Below are positions 47,327 to 58,916 of a stretch of DNA of 64,000 bases, one piece after another. The DNA is taken from the NCBI GenBank assembly GCA_024803745.1, contig JANJXV010000263.1, positions 1,212,501-1,276,500 of the forward strand, in the 5' to 3' direction. Source of the DNA: Megascapheus bottae (lineage: Eukaryota; Chordata; Mammalia; Rodentia; Geomyidae). The position numbers and the translations under genes are program-made. Within the stretch, counting starts at the first letter, position 1; every line of letters starts with the position of its first letter. The notes below the pieces were generated by a model. It saw only the letters and a program-made list of their open reading frames with translations, had not been told where the DNA came from and searched no databases.

Positions 47327-49253
47327 GTTAGGGTTAGGGTTAGGGTTAGGTTAAGGGTAAGCCTTTTGGTTAGGGTTAGGGTTAGGTTTAGTTTTGGGGT
47401 TAAGGTTAGGGTTAATGTTAGGGTAAGTGTAAGGATTAGGGTTAAGTTTAGGGTTAGGTTTAGGTTTAAGTTTAGGGTTAGGGTAAGGGTAAGGGTTAGG
47501 GTTAGTGTTAGGGTAAAGGTTGGGTTTAGGGTTAGGGTTAGGGGTAATGGTAAGATGTAGGGTTAGGGTAGTGTTAAGGTTAGGTTTAAGGTTAGGGTTA
47601 GGGTGAGGGTAAGGGTTAAGGTTAGGGTTAGGGTTATGGTAAGCGTAAGGTTAGGGTTAGGTTTAGGTTTAGATTTAGGGTTAGGGTAAGGGTTAGGGTT
47701 AGTGTTAGGTTTAGGGTTAAGGTTAAGGTTAACGTTAGGGTAAGGGTAAGAGTTAGGGTTAGGGTTAGGGGTTAGGGTTAGGGTTAGTGTTTGTTTTAGG
47801 GTTAGGGTAACGGTAATGTTTACGGTTAGGGTTAGGGTTAGGGTTAGGGGTTAGGGTAAGTGTAAGGGTTAGTGTTAGGGTTAGGGTAAAGGGTTAGGTT
47901 TAGGGTTAGGGTTAGGGTAAGGCTAAGTGTTAGAGTTACGGTTAGGAATAGGGTAAGGGTTAGGGTTATTGTTAGGGTTAGGGTGAGTCTTAGGGTTTGT
48001 GTTAGGGTTAGGTGTTAGGGTTATTGTTAGGGTTAGGGTAAGGGATAGGGTTAGGGTTAGGGTAAGGGTTAGAATTAGGTTTGGGGTAAGGCTAACATTA
48101 GAGTTAGGGTTAGGGTAAGTGTTAGTGTTAGGGTTAGCGTTAGGATAAGTCTAAGGGTTAGAGTTAGGGTTAGGGTTAGGGTTAGGCGTTAGGGTTAGGG
48201 TTATGGTTATGGTAAGGGTTAGGGTTAGGGTTAGGGTTAGGATAAGGGTTAGAGTTAGGTTTAGGGTAAGGGTTAGGGTTATTGTTAGGGTTAGTGTTAG
48301 AGGTAGGATTAGGGTTAGGGTAAGGGTAAGGGTTAGGGTTAAGATTAAGGTTAGGGTTAGGGTTAGAGTTAGGGTAACGTTAAGGGTTAGGGTTAGGGTT
48401 AGGGTTAGGGTAAGGATAAGTGTTAGGGTTAGGGTTAGGGATAGGTTTAGGGTTAGGGTAAGGATAAGGATTAGGGTAAGGGTTAGGGTTAGGGTTAGGG
48501 TTAGGGTTAGGTTAAGGGTTAGGGTTAGGTTAAGAGTAAGGGTTAGGGTTAGGTTTAGGGTAGGGGTTGGGGTTAGGGTTAGGGTAAGGGTTAGGGTTAG
48601 GGTTAGGGTTAGGGTGAGCATCAGGGTACGGGTTAGGGTTAGGGGTTAGGGTCAGGGTAGGGTTAGCGTAAGGGTTAGGGTTAGGGTTAGGGTTAGATAA
48701 GGGTTAGGGTTCGGGTTAGGTTAAGGGTTAGGTTTAGGGTAAGAGTAAGGTTTAGGGTTAGGTTTAGGGTAGGGGTTAGTGTTAGGGTTAGGGTGAGGGT
48801 AAGGGTTAGGGTAAGGGTTAGGGTAAGGGTAAGGGTTAGGGTTAGGTTTAGGGTTAGGTTGAGCATCAGGTTATGGGTTAGGGTTAGGGTTAGGGTAATT
48901 GTAAGTGTTAGGGTTAGGTTTAGGGTAGAGGTTAGGGTTAGGGTTAGGGTGAGGGTAAGGGTTAGGGTAAGGGTTAGGGTTAGGGTAAGGGTTAGGGTTA
49001 GGTTTAGGTTTAGGGTGAGCATCAGGGTATGGGTTAGGGTTAGGGGTTAGGGTCAGGGTTAGTGTTAGGATAAGGGATAGGGTTAGGGTTAGGGTTAGGT
49101 AAGGCTTAGGGTTAGGGTTAGGGTAAGGGTTAGGGTTAGGATTAGGCTTAGGGTAAGGCTAAGGGTTAGAGTTAGTGTTAGTGTTAGGGTAAGAGTTAGG
49201 GTTCCGGTTAGGGTTAGGGTTAGGTTTAGGTTTAGGGTTAGGGTAAGGGTAAG
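47327..49253 (+). repeat. HOR-B unit 2
   Basis: Exactly 1,927 bp after unit 1. By eye it differs from unit 1 only at the GCTTAAGAG site, where it has GGTTAAGAG. It carries none of the private variants seen in units 3, 5, 6 and 7, so it looks like the consensus form. Confidence 0.93.
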
Positions 49254-51180
49254 GTTAGGGTTAGGGTTAGGGTTAGGTTAAGGGTAAGCCTTTTGGTTAG
49301 GGTTAGGGTTAGGTTTAGTTTTGGGGTTAAGGTTAGGGTTAATGTTAGGGTAAGTGTAAGGATTAGGGTTAAGTTTAGGGTTAGGTTTAGGTTTAAGTTT
49401 AGGGTTAGGGTAAGGGTAAGGGTTAGGGTTAGTGTTAGGGTAAAGGTTGGGTTTAGGGTTAGGGTTAGGGGTAATGGTAAGATGTAGGGTTAGGGTAGTG
49501 TTAAGGTTAGGTTTAAGGTTAGGGTTAGGGTGAGGGTAAGGGTTAAGGTTAGGGTTAGGGTTATGGTAAGCGTAAGGTTAGGGTTAGGTTTAGGTTTAGA
49601 TTTAGGGTTAGGGTAAGGGTTAGGGTTAGTGTTAGGTTTAGGGTTAAGGTTAAGGTTAACGTTAGGGTAAGGGTAAGAGTTAGGGTTAGGGTTAGGGGTT
49701 AGGGTTAGGGTTAGTGTTTGTTTTAGGGTTAGGGTAACGGTAATGTTTACGGTTAGGGTTAGGGTTAGGGTTAGGGGTTAGGGTAAGTGTAAGGGTTAGT
49801 GTTAGGGTTCGGGTAAAGGGTTAGGTTTAGGGTTAGGTTTAGGGTAAGGCTAAGTGTTAGAGTTACGGTTAGGAATAGGGTAAGGGTTAGGGTTATTGTT
49901 AGGGTTAGGGTGAGTCTTAGGGTTTGTGTTAGGGTTAGGTGTTAGGGTTATTGTTAGGGTTAGGGTAAGGGATAGGGTTAGGGTTAGGGTAAGGGTTAGA
50001 ATTAGGTTTGGGGTAAGGCTAACATTAGAGTTAGGGTTAGGGTAAGTGTTAGTGTTAGGGTTAGCGTTAGGATAAGTCTAAGGGTTAGAGTTAGGGTTAG
50101 GGTTAGGGTTAGGCGTTAGGGTTAGGGTTATGGTTATGGTAAGGGTTAGGGTTAGGGTTAGGGTTAGGATAAGGGTTAGAGTTAGGTTTAGGGTAAGGGT
50201 TAGGGTTATTGTTAGGGTTAGTGTTAGAGGTAGGATTAGGGTTAGGGTAAGGGTAAGGGTTAGGGTTAAGATTAAGGTTAGGGTTAGGGTTAGAGTTAGG
50301 GTAACGTTAAGGGTTAGGGTTAGGGTTAGGGTTAGGGTAAGGATAAGTGTTAGGGTTAGGGTTAGGGATAGGTTTAGGGTTAGGGTAAGGATAAGGATTA
50401 GGGTAAGGGTTAGGGTTAGGGTTAGGGTTAGGGTTAGGTTAAGGGTTAGGGTTAGGTTAAGAGTAAGGGTTAGGGTTAGGTTTAGGGTAGGGGTTGGGGT
50501 TAGGGTTAGGGTAAGGGTTAGGGTTAGGGTTAGGGTTAGGGTGAGCATCAGGGTACGGGTTAGGGTTAGGGGTTAGGGTCAGGGTAGGGTTAGCGTAAGG
50601 GTTAGGGTTAGGGTTAGGGTTAGATAAGGGTTAGGGTTCGGGTTAGGTTAAGGGTTAGGTTTAGGGTAAGAGTAAGGTTTAGGGTTAGGTTTAGGGTAGG
50701 GGTTAGTGTTAGGGTTAGGGTGAGGGTAAGGGTTAGGGTAAGGGTTAGGGTAAGGGTAAGGGTTAGGGTTAGGTTTAGGGTTAGGTTGAGCATCAGGTTA
50801 TGGGTTAGGGTTAGGGTTAGGGTAATTGTAAATGTTAGGGTTAGGTTTAGGGTAGAGGTTAGGGTTAGGGTTAGGGTGAGGGTAAGGGTTAGGGTAAGGG
50901 TTAGGGTTAGGGTAAGGGTTAGGGTTAGGTTTAGGTTTAGGGTGAGCATCAGGGTATGGGTTAGGGTTAGGGGTTAGGGTCAGGGTTAGTGTTAGGATAA
51001 GGGATAGGGTTAGGGTTAGGGTTAGGTAAGGCTTAGGGTTAGGGTTAGGGTAAGGGTTAGGGTTATGATTAGGCTTAGGGTAAGGCTAAGGGTTAGAGTT
51101 AGTGTTAGTGTTAGGGTAAGAGTTAGGGTTCCGGTTAGGGTTAGGGTTAGGTTTAGGTTTAGGGTTAGGGTAAGGGTAAG
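49254..51180 (+). repeat. HOR-B unit 3
   Basis: Carries GTTCGGG instead of GTTAGGG at 49,810 (shared with units 5 and 6) and T for G at 49,838 (shared with unit 6 only). It also has two private changes, A at 50,832 (GTAAATG for GTAAGTG) and T at 51,066 (TTATGATTAGG for TTAGGATTAGG). It has the most visible variants of the seven units. Confidence 0.93.
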
Positions 51181-53107
51181 GTTAGGGTTAGGGTTAGGGT
51201 TAGGTTAAGGGTAAGCCTTTTGGTTAGGGTTAGGGTTAGGTTTAGTTTTGGGGTTAAGGTTAGGGTTAATGTTAGGGTAAGTGTAAGGATTAGGGTTAAG
51301 TTTAGGGTTAGGTTTAGGTTTAAGTTTAGGGTTAGGGTAAGGGTAAGGGTTAGGGTTAGTGTTAGGGTAAAGGTTGGGTTTAGGGTTAGGGTTAGGGGTA
51401 ATGGTAAGATGTAGGGTTAGGGTAGTGTTAAGGTTAGGTTTAAGGTTAGGGTTAGGGTGAGGGTAAGGGTTAAGGTTAGGGTTAGGGTTATGGTAAGCGT
51501 AAGGTTAGGGTTAGGTTTAGGTTTAGATTTAGGGTTAGGGTAAGGGTTAGGGTTAGTGTTAGGTTTAGGGTTAAGGTTAAGGTTAACGTTAGGGTAAGGG
51601 TAAGAGTTAGGGTTAGGGTTAGGGGTTAGGGTTAGGGTTAGTGTTTGTTTTAGGGTTAGGGTAACGGTAATGTTTACGGTTAGGGTTAGGGTTAGGGTTA
51701 GGGGTTAGGGTAAGTGTAAGGGTTAGTGTTAGGGTTAGGGTAAAGGGTTAGGTTTAGGGTTAGGGTTAGGGTAAGGCTAAGTGTTAGAGTTACGGTTAGG
51801 AATAGGGTAAGGGTTAGGGTTATTGTTAGGGTTAGGGTGAGTCTTAGGGTTTGTGTTAGGGTTAGGTGTTAGGGTTATTGTTAGGGTTAGGGTAAGGGAT
51901 AGGGTTAGGGTTAGGGTAAGGGTTAGAATTAGGTTTGGGGTAAGGCTAACATTAGAGTTAGGGTTAGGGTAAGTGTTAGTGTTAGGGTTAGCGTTAGGAT
52001 AAGTCTAAGGGTTAGAGTTAGGGTTAGGGTTAGGGTTAGGCGTTAGGGTTAGGGTTATGGTTATGGTAAGGGTTAGGGTTAGGGTTAGGGTTAGGATAAG
52101 GGTTAGAGTTAGGTTTAGGGTAAGGGTTAGGGTTATTGTTAGGGTTAGTGTTAGAGGTAGGATTAGGGTTAGGGTAAGGGTAAGGGTTAGGGTTAAGATT
52201 AAGGTTAGGGTTAGGGTTAGAGTTAGGGTAACGTTAAGGGTTAGGGTTAGGGTTAGGGTTAGGGTAAGGATAAGTGTTAGGGTTAGGGTTAGGGATAGGT
52301 TTAGGGTTAGGGTAAGGATAAGGATTAGGGTAAGGGTTAGGGTTAGGGTTAGGGTTAGGGTTAGGTTAAGGGTTAGGGTTAGGTTAAGAGTAAGGGTTAG
52401 GGTTAGGTTTAGGGTAGGGGTTGGGGTTAGGGTTAGGGTAAGGGTTAGGGTTAGGGTTAGGGTTAGGGTGAGCATCAGGGTACGGGTTAGGGTTAGGGGT
52501 TAGGGTCAGGGTAGGGTTAGCGTAAGGGTTAGGGTTAGGGTTAGGGTTAGATAAGGGTTAGGGTTCGGGTTAGGTTAAGGGTTAGGTTTAGGGTAAGAGT
52601 AAGGTTTAGGGTTAGGTTTAGGGTAGGGGTTAGTGTTAGGGTTAGGGTGAGGGTAAGGGTTAGGGTAAGGGTTAGGGTAAGGGTAAGGGTTAGGGTTAGG
52701 TTTAGGGTTAGGTTGAGCATCAGGTTATGGGTTAGGGTTAGGGTTAGGGTAATTGTAAGTGTTAGGGTTAGGTTTAGGGTAGAGGTTAGGGTTAGGGTTA
52801 GGGTGAGGGTAAGGGTTAGGGTAAGGGTTAGGGTTAGGGTAAGGGTTAGGGTTAGGTTTAGGTTTAGGGTGAGCATCAGGGTATGGGTTAGGGTTAGGGG
52901 TTAGGGTCAGGGTTAGTGTTAGGATAAGGGATAGGGTTAGGGTTAGGGTTAGGTAAGGCTTAGGGTTAGGGTTAGGGTAAGGGTTAGGGTTAGGATTAGG
53001 CTTAGGGTAAGGCTAAGGGTTAGAGTTAGTGTTAGTGTTAGGGTAAGAGTTAGGGTTCCGGTTAGGGTTAGGGTTAGGTTTAGGTTTAGGGTTAGGGTAA
53101 GGGTAAG
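51181..53107 (+). repeat. HOR-B unit 4
   Basis: Appears identical to unit 2 at every variant site checked, although it sits between two units that carry the GTTCGGG variant. Confidence 0.92.
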
Positions 53108-55040
53108 GTTAGGGTTAGGGTTAGGGTTAGGTTAAGGGTAAGCCTTTTGGTTAGGGTTAGGGTTAGGTTTAGTTTTGGGGTTAAGGTTAGGGTTAATGTT
53201 AGGGTAAGTGTAAGGATTAGGGTTAAGTTTAGGGTTAGGTTTAGGTTTAAGTTTAGGGTTAGGGTAAGGGTAAGGGTTAGGGTTAGTGTTAGGGTAAAGG
53301 TTGGGTTTAGGGTTAGGGTTAGGGGTAATGGTAAGATGTAGGGTTAGGGTAGTGTTAAGGTTAGGTTTAAGGTTAGGGTTAGGGTGAGGGTAAGGGTTAA
53401 GGTTAGGGTTAGGGTTATGGTAAGCGTAAGGTTAGGGTTAGGTTTAGGTTTAGATTTAGGGTTAGGGTAAGGGTTAGGGTTAGTGTTAGGTTTAGGGTTA
53501 AGGTTAAGGTTAACGTTAGGGTAAGGGTAAGAGTTAGGGTTAGGGTTAGGGGTTAGGGTTAGGGTTAGTGTTTGTTTTAGGGTTAGGGTAACGGTAATGT
53601 TTACGGTTAGGGTTAGGGTTAGGGTTAGGGGTTAGGGTAAGTGTAAGGGTTAGTGTTAGGGTTCGGGTAAAGGGTTAGGTTTAGGGTTAGGGTTAGGGTA
53701 AGGCTAAGTGTTAGAGTTACGGTTAGGAATAGGGTAAGGGTTAGGGTTATTGTTAGGGTTAGGGTGAGTCTTAGGGTTTGTGTTAGGGTTAGGTGTTAGG
53801 GTTATTGTTAGGGTTAGGGTAAGGGATAGGGTTAGGGTTAGGGTAAGGGTTAGAATTAGGTTTGGGGTAAGGCTAACATTAGAGTTAGGGTTAGGGTAAG
53901 TGTTAGTGTTAGGGTTAGCGTTAGGATAAGTCTAAGGGTTAGAGTTAGGGTTAGGGTTAGGGTTAGGCGTTAGGGTTAGGGTTATGGTTATGGTAAGGGT
54001 TAGGGTTAGGGTTAGGGTTAGGATAAGGGTTAGAGTTAGGTTTAGGGTAAGGGTTAGGGTTATTGTTAGGGTTAGTGTTAGAGGTAGGATTAGGGTTAGG
54101 GTAAGGGTAAGGGTTAGGGTTAAGATTAAGGTTAGGGTTAGGGTTAGAGTTAGGGTAACGTTAAGGGTTAGGGTTAGGGTTAGGGTTAGGGTAAGGATAA
54201 GTGTTAGGGTTAGGGTTAGGGATAGGTTTAGGGTTAGGGTAAGGATAAGGATTAGGGTAAGGGTTAGGGTTAGGGTTAGGGTTAGGGTTAGGTTAAGGGT
54301 TAGGGTTAGGTTAAGAGTAAGGGTTAGGGTTAGGTTTAGGGTAGGGGTTGGGGTTAGGGTTAGGGTAAGGGTTAGGGTTAGGGTTAGGGTTAGGGTGAGC
54401 ATCAGGGTACGGGTTAGGGTTAGGGGTTAGGGTCAGGGTAGGGTTAGCGTAAGGGTTAGGGTTAGGGTTAGGGTTAGGGTTAGATAAGGGTTAGGGTTCG
54501 GGTTAGGTTAAGGGTTAGGTTTAGGGTAAGAGTAAGGTTTAGGGTTAGGTTTAGGGTAGGGGTTAGTGTTAGGGTTAGGGTGAGGGTAAGGGTTAGGGTA
54601 AGGGTTAGGGTAAGGGTAAGGGTTAGGGTTAGGTTTAGGGTTAGGTTGAGCATCAGGTTATGGGTTAGGGTTAGGGTTAGGGTAATTGTAAGTGTTAGGG
54701 TTAGGTTTAGGGTAGAGGTTAGGGTTAGGGTTAGGGTGAGGGTAAGGGTTAGGGTAAGGGTTAGGGTTAGGGTAAGGGTTAGGGTTAGGTTTAGGTTTAG
54801 GGTGAGCATCAGGGTATGGGTTAGGGTTAGGGGTTAGGGTCAGGGTTAGTGTTAGGATAAGGGATAGGGTTAGGGTTAGGGTTAGGTAAGGCTTAGGGTT
54901 AGGGTTAGGGTAAGGGTTAGGGTTAGGATTAGGCTTAGGGTAAGGCTAAGGGTTAGAGTTAGTGTTAGTGTTAGGGTAAGAGTTAGGGTTCCGGTTAGGG
55001 TTAGGGTTAGGTTTAGGTTTAGGGTTAGGGTAAGGGTAAG
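53108..55040 (+). repeat. HOR-B unit 5 (1,933 bp, one extra hexamer)
   Basis: Has one additional TTAGGG in the run before GATAAGGG near 54,450-54,482, making this unit six bases longer. It carries the GTTCGGG variant at 53,664 but not the neighbouring T that units 3 and 6 have. Otherwise it matches the consensus. Confidence 0.93.
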
Positions 55041-56967
55041 GTTAGGGTTAGGGTTAGGGTTAGGTTAAGGGTAAGCCTTTTGGTTAGGGTTAGGGTTAGG
55101 TTTAGTTTTGGGGTTAAGGTTAGGGTTAATGTTAGGGTAAGTGTAAGGATTAGGGTTAAGTTTAGGGTTAGGTTTAGGTTTAAGTTTAGGGTTAGGGTAA
55201 GGGTAAGGGTTAGGGTTAGTGTTAGGGTAAAGGTTGGGTTTAGGGTTAGGGTTAGGGGTAATGGTAAGATGTAGGGTTAGGGTAGTGTTAAGGTTAGGTT
55301 TAAGGTTAGGGTTAGGGTGAGGGTAAGGGTTAAGGTTAGGGTTAGGGTTATGGTAAGCGTAAGGTTAGGGTTAGGTTTAGGTTTAGATTTAGGGTTAGGG
55401 TAAGGGTTAGGGTTAGTGTTAGGTTTAGGGTTAAGGTTAAGGTTAACGTTAGGGTAAGGGTAAGAGTTAGGGTTAGGGTTAGGGGTTAGGGTTAGGGTTA
55501 GTGTTTGTTTTAGGGTTAGGGTAACGGTAATGTTTACGGTTAGGGTTAGGGTTAGGGTTAGGGGTTAGGGTAAGTGTAAGGGTTAGTGTTAGGGTTCGGG
55601 TAAAGGGTTAGGTTTAGGGTTAGGTTTAGGGTAAGGCTAAGTGTTAGAGTTACGGTTAGGAATAGGGTAAGGGTTAGGGTTATTGTTAGGGTTAGGGTGA
55701 GTCTTAGGGTTTGTGTTAGGGTTAGGTGTTAGGGTTATTGTTAGGGTTAGGGTAAGGGATAGGGTTAGGGTTAGGGTAAGGGTTAGAATTAGGTTTGGGG
55801 TAAGGCTAACATTAGAGTTAGGGTTAGGGTAAGTGTTAGTGTTAGGGTTAGCGTTAGGATAAGTCTAAGGGTTAGAGTTAGGGTTAGGGTTAGGGTTAGG
55901 CGTTAGGGTTAGGGTTATGGTTATGGTAAGGGTTAGGGTTAGGGTTAGGGTTAGGATAAGGGTTAGAGTTAGGTTTAGGGTAAGGGTTAGGGTTATTGTT
56001 AGGGTTAGTGTTAGAGGTAGGATTAGGGTTAGGGTAAGGGTAAGGGTTAGGGTTAAGATTAAGGTTAGGGTTAGGGTTAGAGTTAGGGTAACGTTAAGGG
56101 TTAGGGTTAGGGTTAGGGTTAGGGTAAGGATAAGTGTTAGGGTTAGGGTTAGGGATAGGTTTAGGGTTAGGGTAAGGATAAGGATTAGGGTAAGGGTTAG
56201 GGTTAGGGTTAGGGTTAGGGTTAGGTTAAGGGTTAGGGTTAGCTTAAGAGTAAGGGTTAGGGTTAGGTTTAGGGTAGGGGTTGGGGTTAGGGTTAGGGTA
56301 AGGGTTAGGGTTAGGGTTAGGGTTAGGGTGAGCATCAGGGTACGGGTTAGGGTTAGGGGTTAGGGTCAGGGTAGGGTTAGCGTAAGGGTTAGGGTTAGGG
56401 TTAGGGTTAGATAAGGGTTAGGGTTCGGGTTAGGTTAAGGGTTAGGTTTAGGGTAAGAGTAAGGTTTAGGGTTAGGTTTAGGGTAGGGGTTAGTGTTAGG
56501 GTTAGGGTGAGGGTAAGGGTTAGGGTAAGGGTTAGGGTAAGGGTAAGGGTTAGGGTTAGGTTTAGGGTTAGGTTGAGCATCAGGTTATGGGTTAGGGTTA
56601 GGGTTAGGGTAATTGTAAGTGTTAGGGTTAGGTTTAGGGTAGAGGTTAGGGTTAGGGTTAGGGTGAGGGTAAGGGTTAGGGTAAGGGTTAGGGTTAGGGT
56701 AAGGGTTAGGGTTAGGTTTAGGTTTAGGGTGAGCATCAGGGTATGGGTTAGGGTTAGGGGTTAGGGTCAGGGTTAGTGTTAGGATAAGGGATAGGGTTAG
56801 GGTTAGGGTTAGGTAAGGCTTAGGGTTAGGGTTAGGGTAAGGGTTAGGGTTAGGATTAGGCTTAGGGTAAGGCTAAGGGTTAGAGTTAGTGTTAGTGTTA
56901 GGGTAAGAGTTAGGGTTCCGGTTAGGGTTAGGGTTAGGTTTAGGTTTAGGGTTAGGGTAAGGGTAAG
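55041..56967 (+). repeat. HOR-B unit 6
   Basis: Combines variants found apart elsewhere: C at 55,597 (units 3 and 5), T at 55,625 (unit 3) and C at 56,243 (unit 1). This patchwork is what gene conversion or unequal exchange between non-adjacent units would leave. Confidence 0.93.
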
Positions 56968-58916
56968 GTTAGGGTTAGGGTTAGGGTTAGGTTAAGGGTA
57001 AGCCTTTTGGTTAGGGTTAGGGTTAGGTTTAGTTTTGGGGTTAAGGTTAGGGTTAATGTTAGGGTAAGTGTAAGGATTAGGGTTAAGTTTAGGGTTAGGT
57101 TTAGGTTTAAGTTTAGGGTTAGGGTAAGGGTAAGGGTTAGGGTTAGTGTTAGGGTAAAGGTTGGGTTTAGGGTTAGGGTTAGGGGTAATGGTAAGATGTA
57201 GGGTTAGGGTAGTGTTAAGGTTAGGTTTAAGGTTAGGGTTAGGGTGAGGGTAAGGGTTAAGGTTAGGGTTAGGGTTATGGTAAGCGTAAGGTTAGGGTTA
57301 GGTTTAGGTTTAGATTTAGGGTTAGGGTAAGGGTTAGGGTTAGTGTTAGGTTTAGGGTTAAGGTTAAGGTTAACGTTAGGGTAAGGGTAAGAGTTAGGGT
57401 TAGGGTTAGGGGTTAGGGTTAGGGTTAGTGTTTGTTTTAGGGTTAGGGTAACGGTAATGTTTACGGTTAGGGTTAGGGTTAGGGTTAGGGGTTAGGGTAA
57501 GTGTAAGGGTTAGTGTTAGGGTTAGGGTAAAGGGTTAGGTTTAGGGTTAGGGTTAGGGTAAGGCTAAGTGTTAGAGTTACGGTTAGGAATAGGGTAAGGG
57601 TTAGGGTTATTGTTAGGGTTAGGGTGAGTCTTAGGGTTTGTGTTAGGGTTAGGTGTTAGGGTTATTGTTAGGGTTAGGGTAAGGGATAGGGTTAGGGTTA
57701 GGGTAAGGGTTAGAATTAGGTTTGGGGTAAGGCTAACATTAGAGTTAGGGTTAGGGTAAGTGTTAGTGTTAGGGTTAGCGTTAGGATAAGTCTAAGGGTT
57801 AGAGTTAGGGTTAGGGTTAGGGTTAGGCGTTAGGGTTAGGGTTATGGTTATGGTAAGGGTTAGGGTTAGGGTTAGGGTTAGGATAAGGGTTAGAGTTAGG
57901 TTTAGGGTAAGGGTTAGGGTTATTGTTAGGGTTAGTGTTAGAGGTAGGATTAGGGTTAGGGTAAGGGTAAGGGTTAGGGTTAAGATTAAGGTTAGGGTTA
58001 GGGTTAGAGTTAGGGTAACGTTAAGGGTTAGGGTTAGGGTTAGGGTTAGGGTAAGGATAAGTGTTAGGGTTAGGGTTAGGGATAGGTTTAGGGTTAGGGT
58101 AAGGATAAGGATTAGGGTAAGGGTTAGGGTTAGGGTTAGGGTTAGGGTTAGGTTAAGGGTTAGGGTTAGGTTAAGAGTAAGGGTTAGGGTTAGGTTTAGG
58201 GTAGGGGTTGGGGTTAGGGTTAGGGTAAGGGTTAGGGTTAGGGTTAGGGTTAGGGTGAGCATCAGGGTACGGGTTAGGGTTAGGGGTTAGGGTCAGGGTA
58301 GGGTTAGCGTAAGGGTTAGGGTTAGGGTTAGGGTTAGATAAGGGTTAGGGTTCGGGTTAGGTTAAGGGTTAGGTTTAGGGTAAGAGTAAGGTTTAGGGTT
58401 AGGTTTAGGGTAGGGGTTAGTGTTAGGGTTAGGGTGAGGGTAAGGGTTAGGGTAAGGGTTAGGGTAAGGGTAAGGGTTAGGGTTAGGTTTAGGGTTAGGT
58501 TGAGCATCAGGTTATGGGTTAGGGTTAGGGTTAGGGTAATTGTAAGTGTTAGGGTTAGGTTTAGGGTAGAGGTTAGGGTTAGGGTTAGGGTGAGGGTAAG
58601 GGTTAGGGTAAGGGTTAGGGTTAGGGTAAGGGTTAGGGTTAGGTTTAGGTTTAGGGTGAGCATCAGGGTATGGGTTAGGGTTAGGGGTTAGGGTCAGGGT
58701 TAGTGATAGGATAAGGGATAGGGTTAGGGTTAGGGTTAGGTAAGGCTTAGGGTTAGGGTTAGGGTAAGGGTTAGGGTTAGGATTAGGCTTAGGGTAAGGC
58801 TAAGGGTTAGAGTTAGTGTTAGTGTTAGGGTAAGAGTTAGGGTTCCGGTTAGGGTTAGGGTTAGGTTTAGGTTTAGGGTTAGGGTAAGGGTAAGGTTAGG
58901 GTTAGGGTTAGGGTTA
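56968..58916 (+). repeat. HOR-B unit 7 plus 22-bp overhang
   Basis: Last unit, with one private change, A at 58,706 (GTGATAGG for GTGTTAGG). The match to the start of the next unit continues through 58,916 and breaks at 58,917, so 22 bp of plain hexamers are shared by both array edges. The final ~260 bp (from 58,658) also match 33,741 onward, so the array passes directly into the second copy of the 34-40 kb block. Confidence 0.93.

Noticed and set aside
45400..58916. HOR-B units as rDNA-like or gene-bearing satellite units
   Set aside because: No unit contains anything except hexamer variants, with no rRNA, snRNA, histone gene or recognisable promoter.
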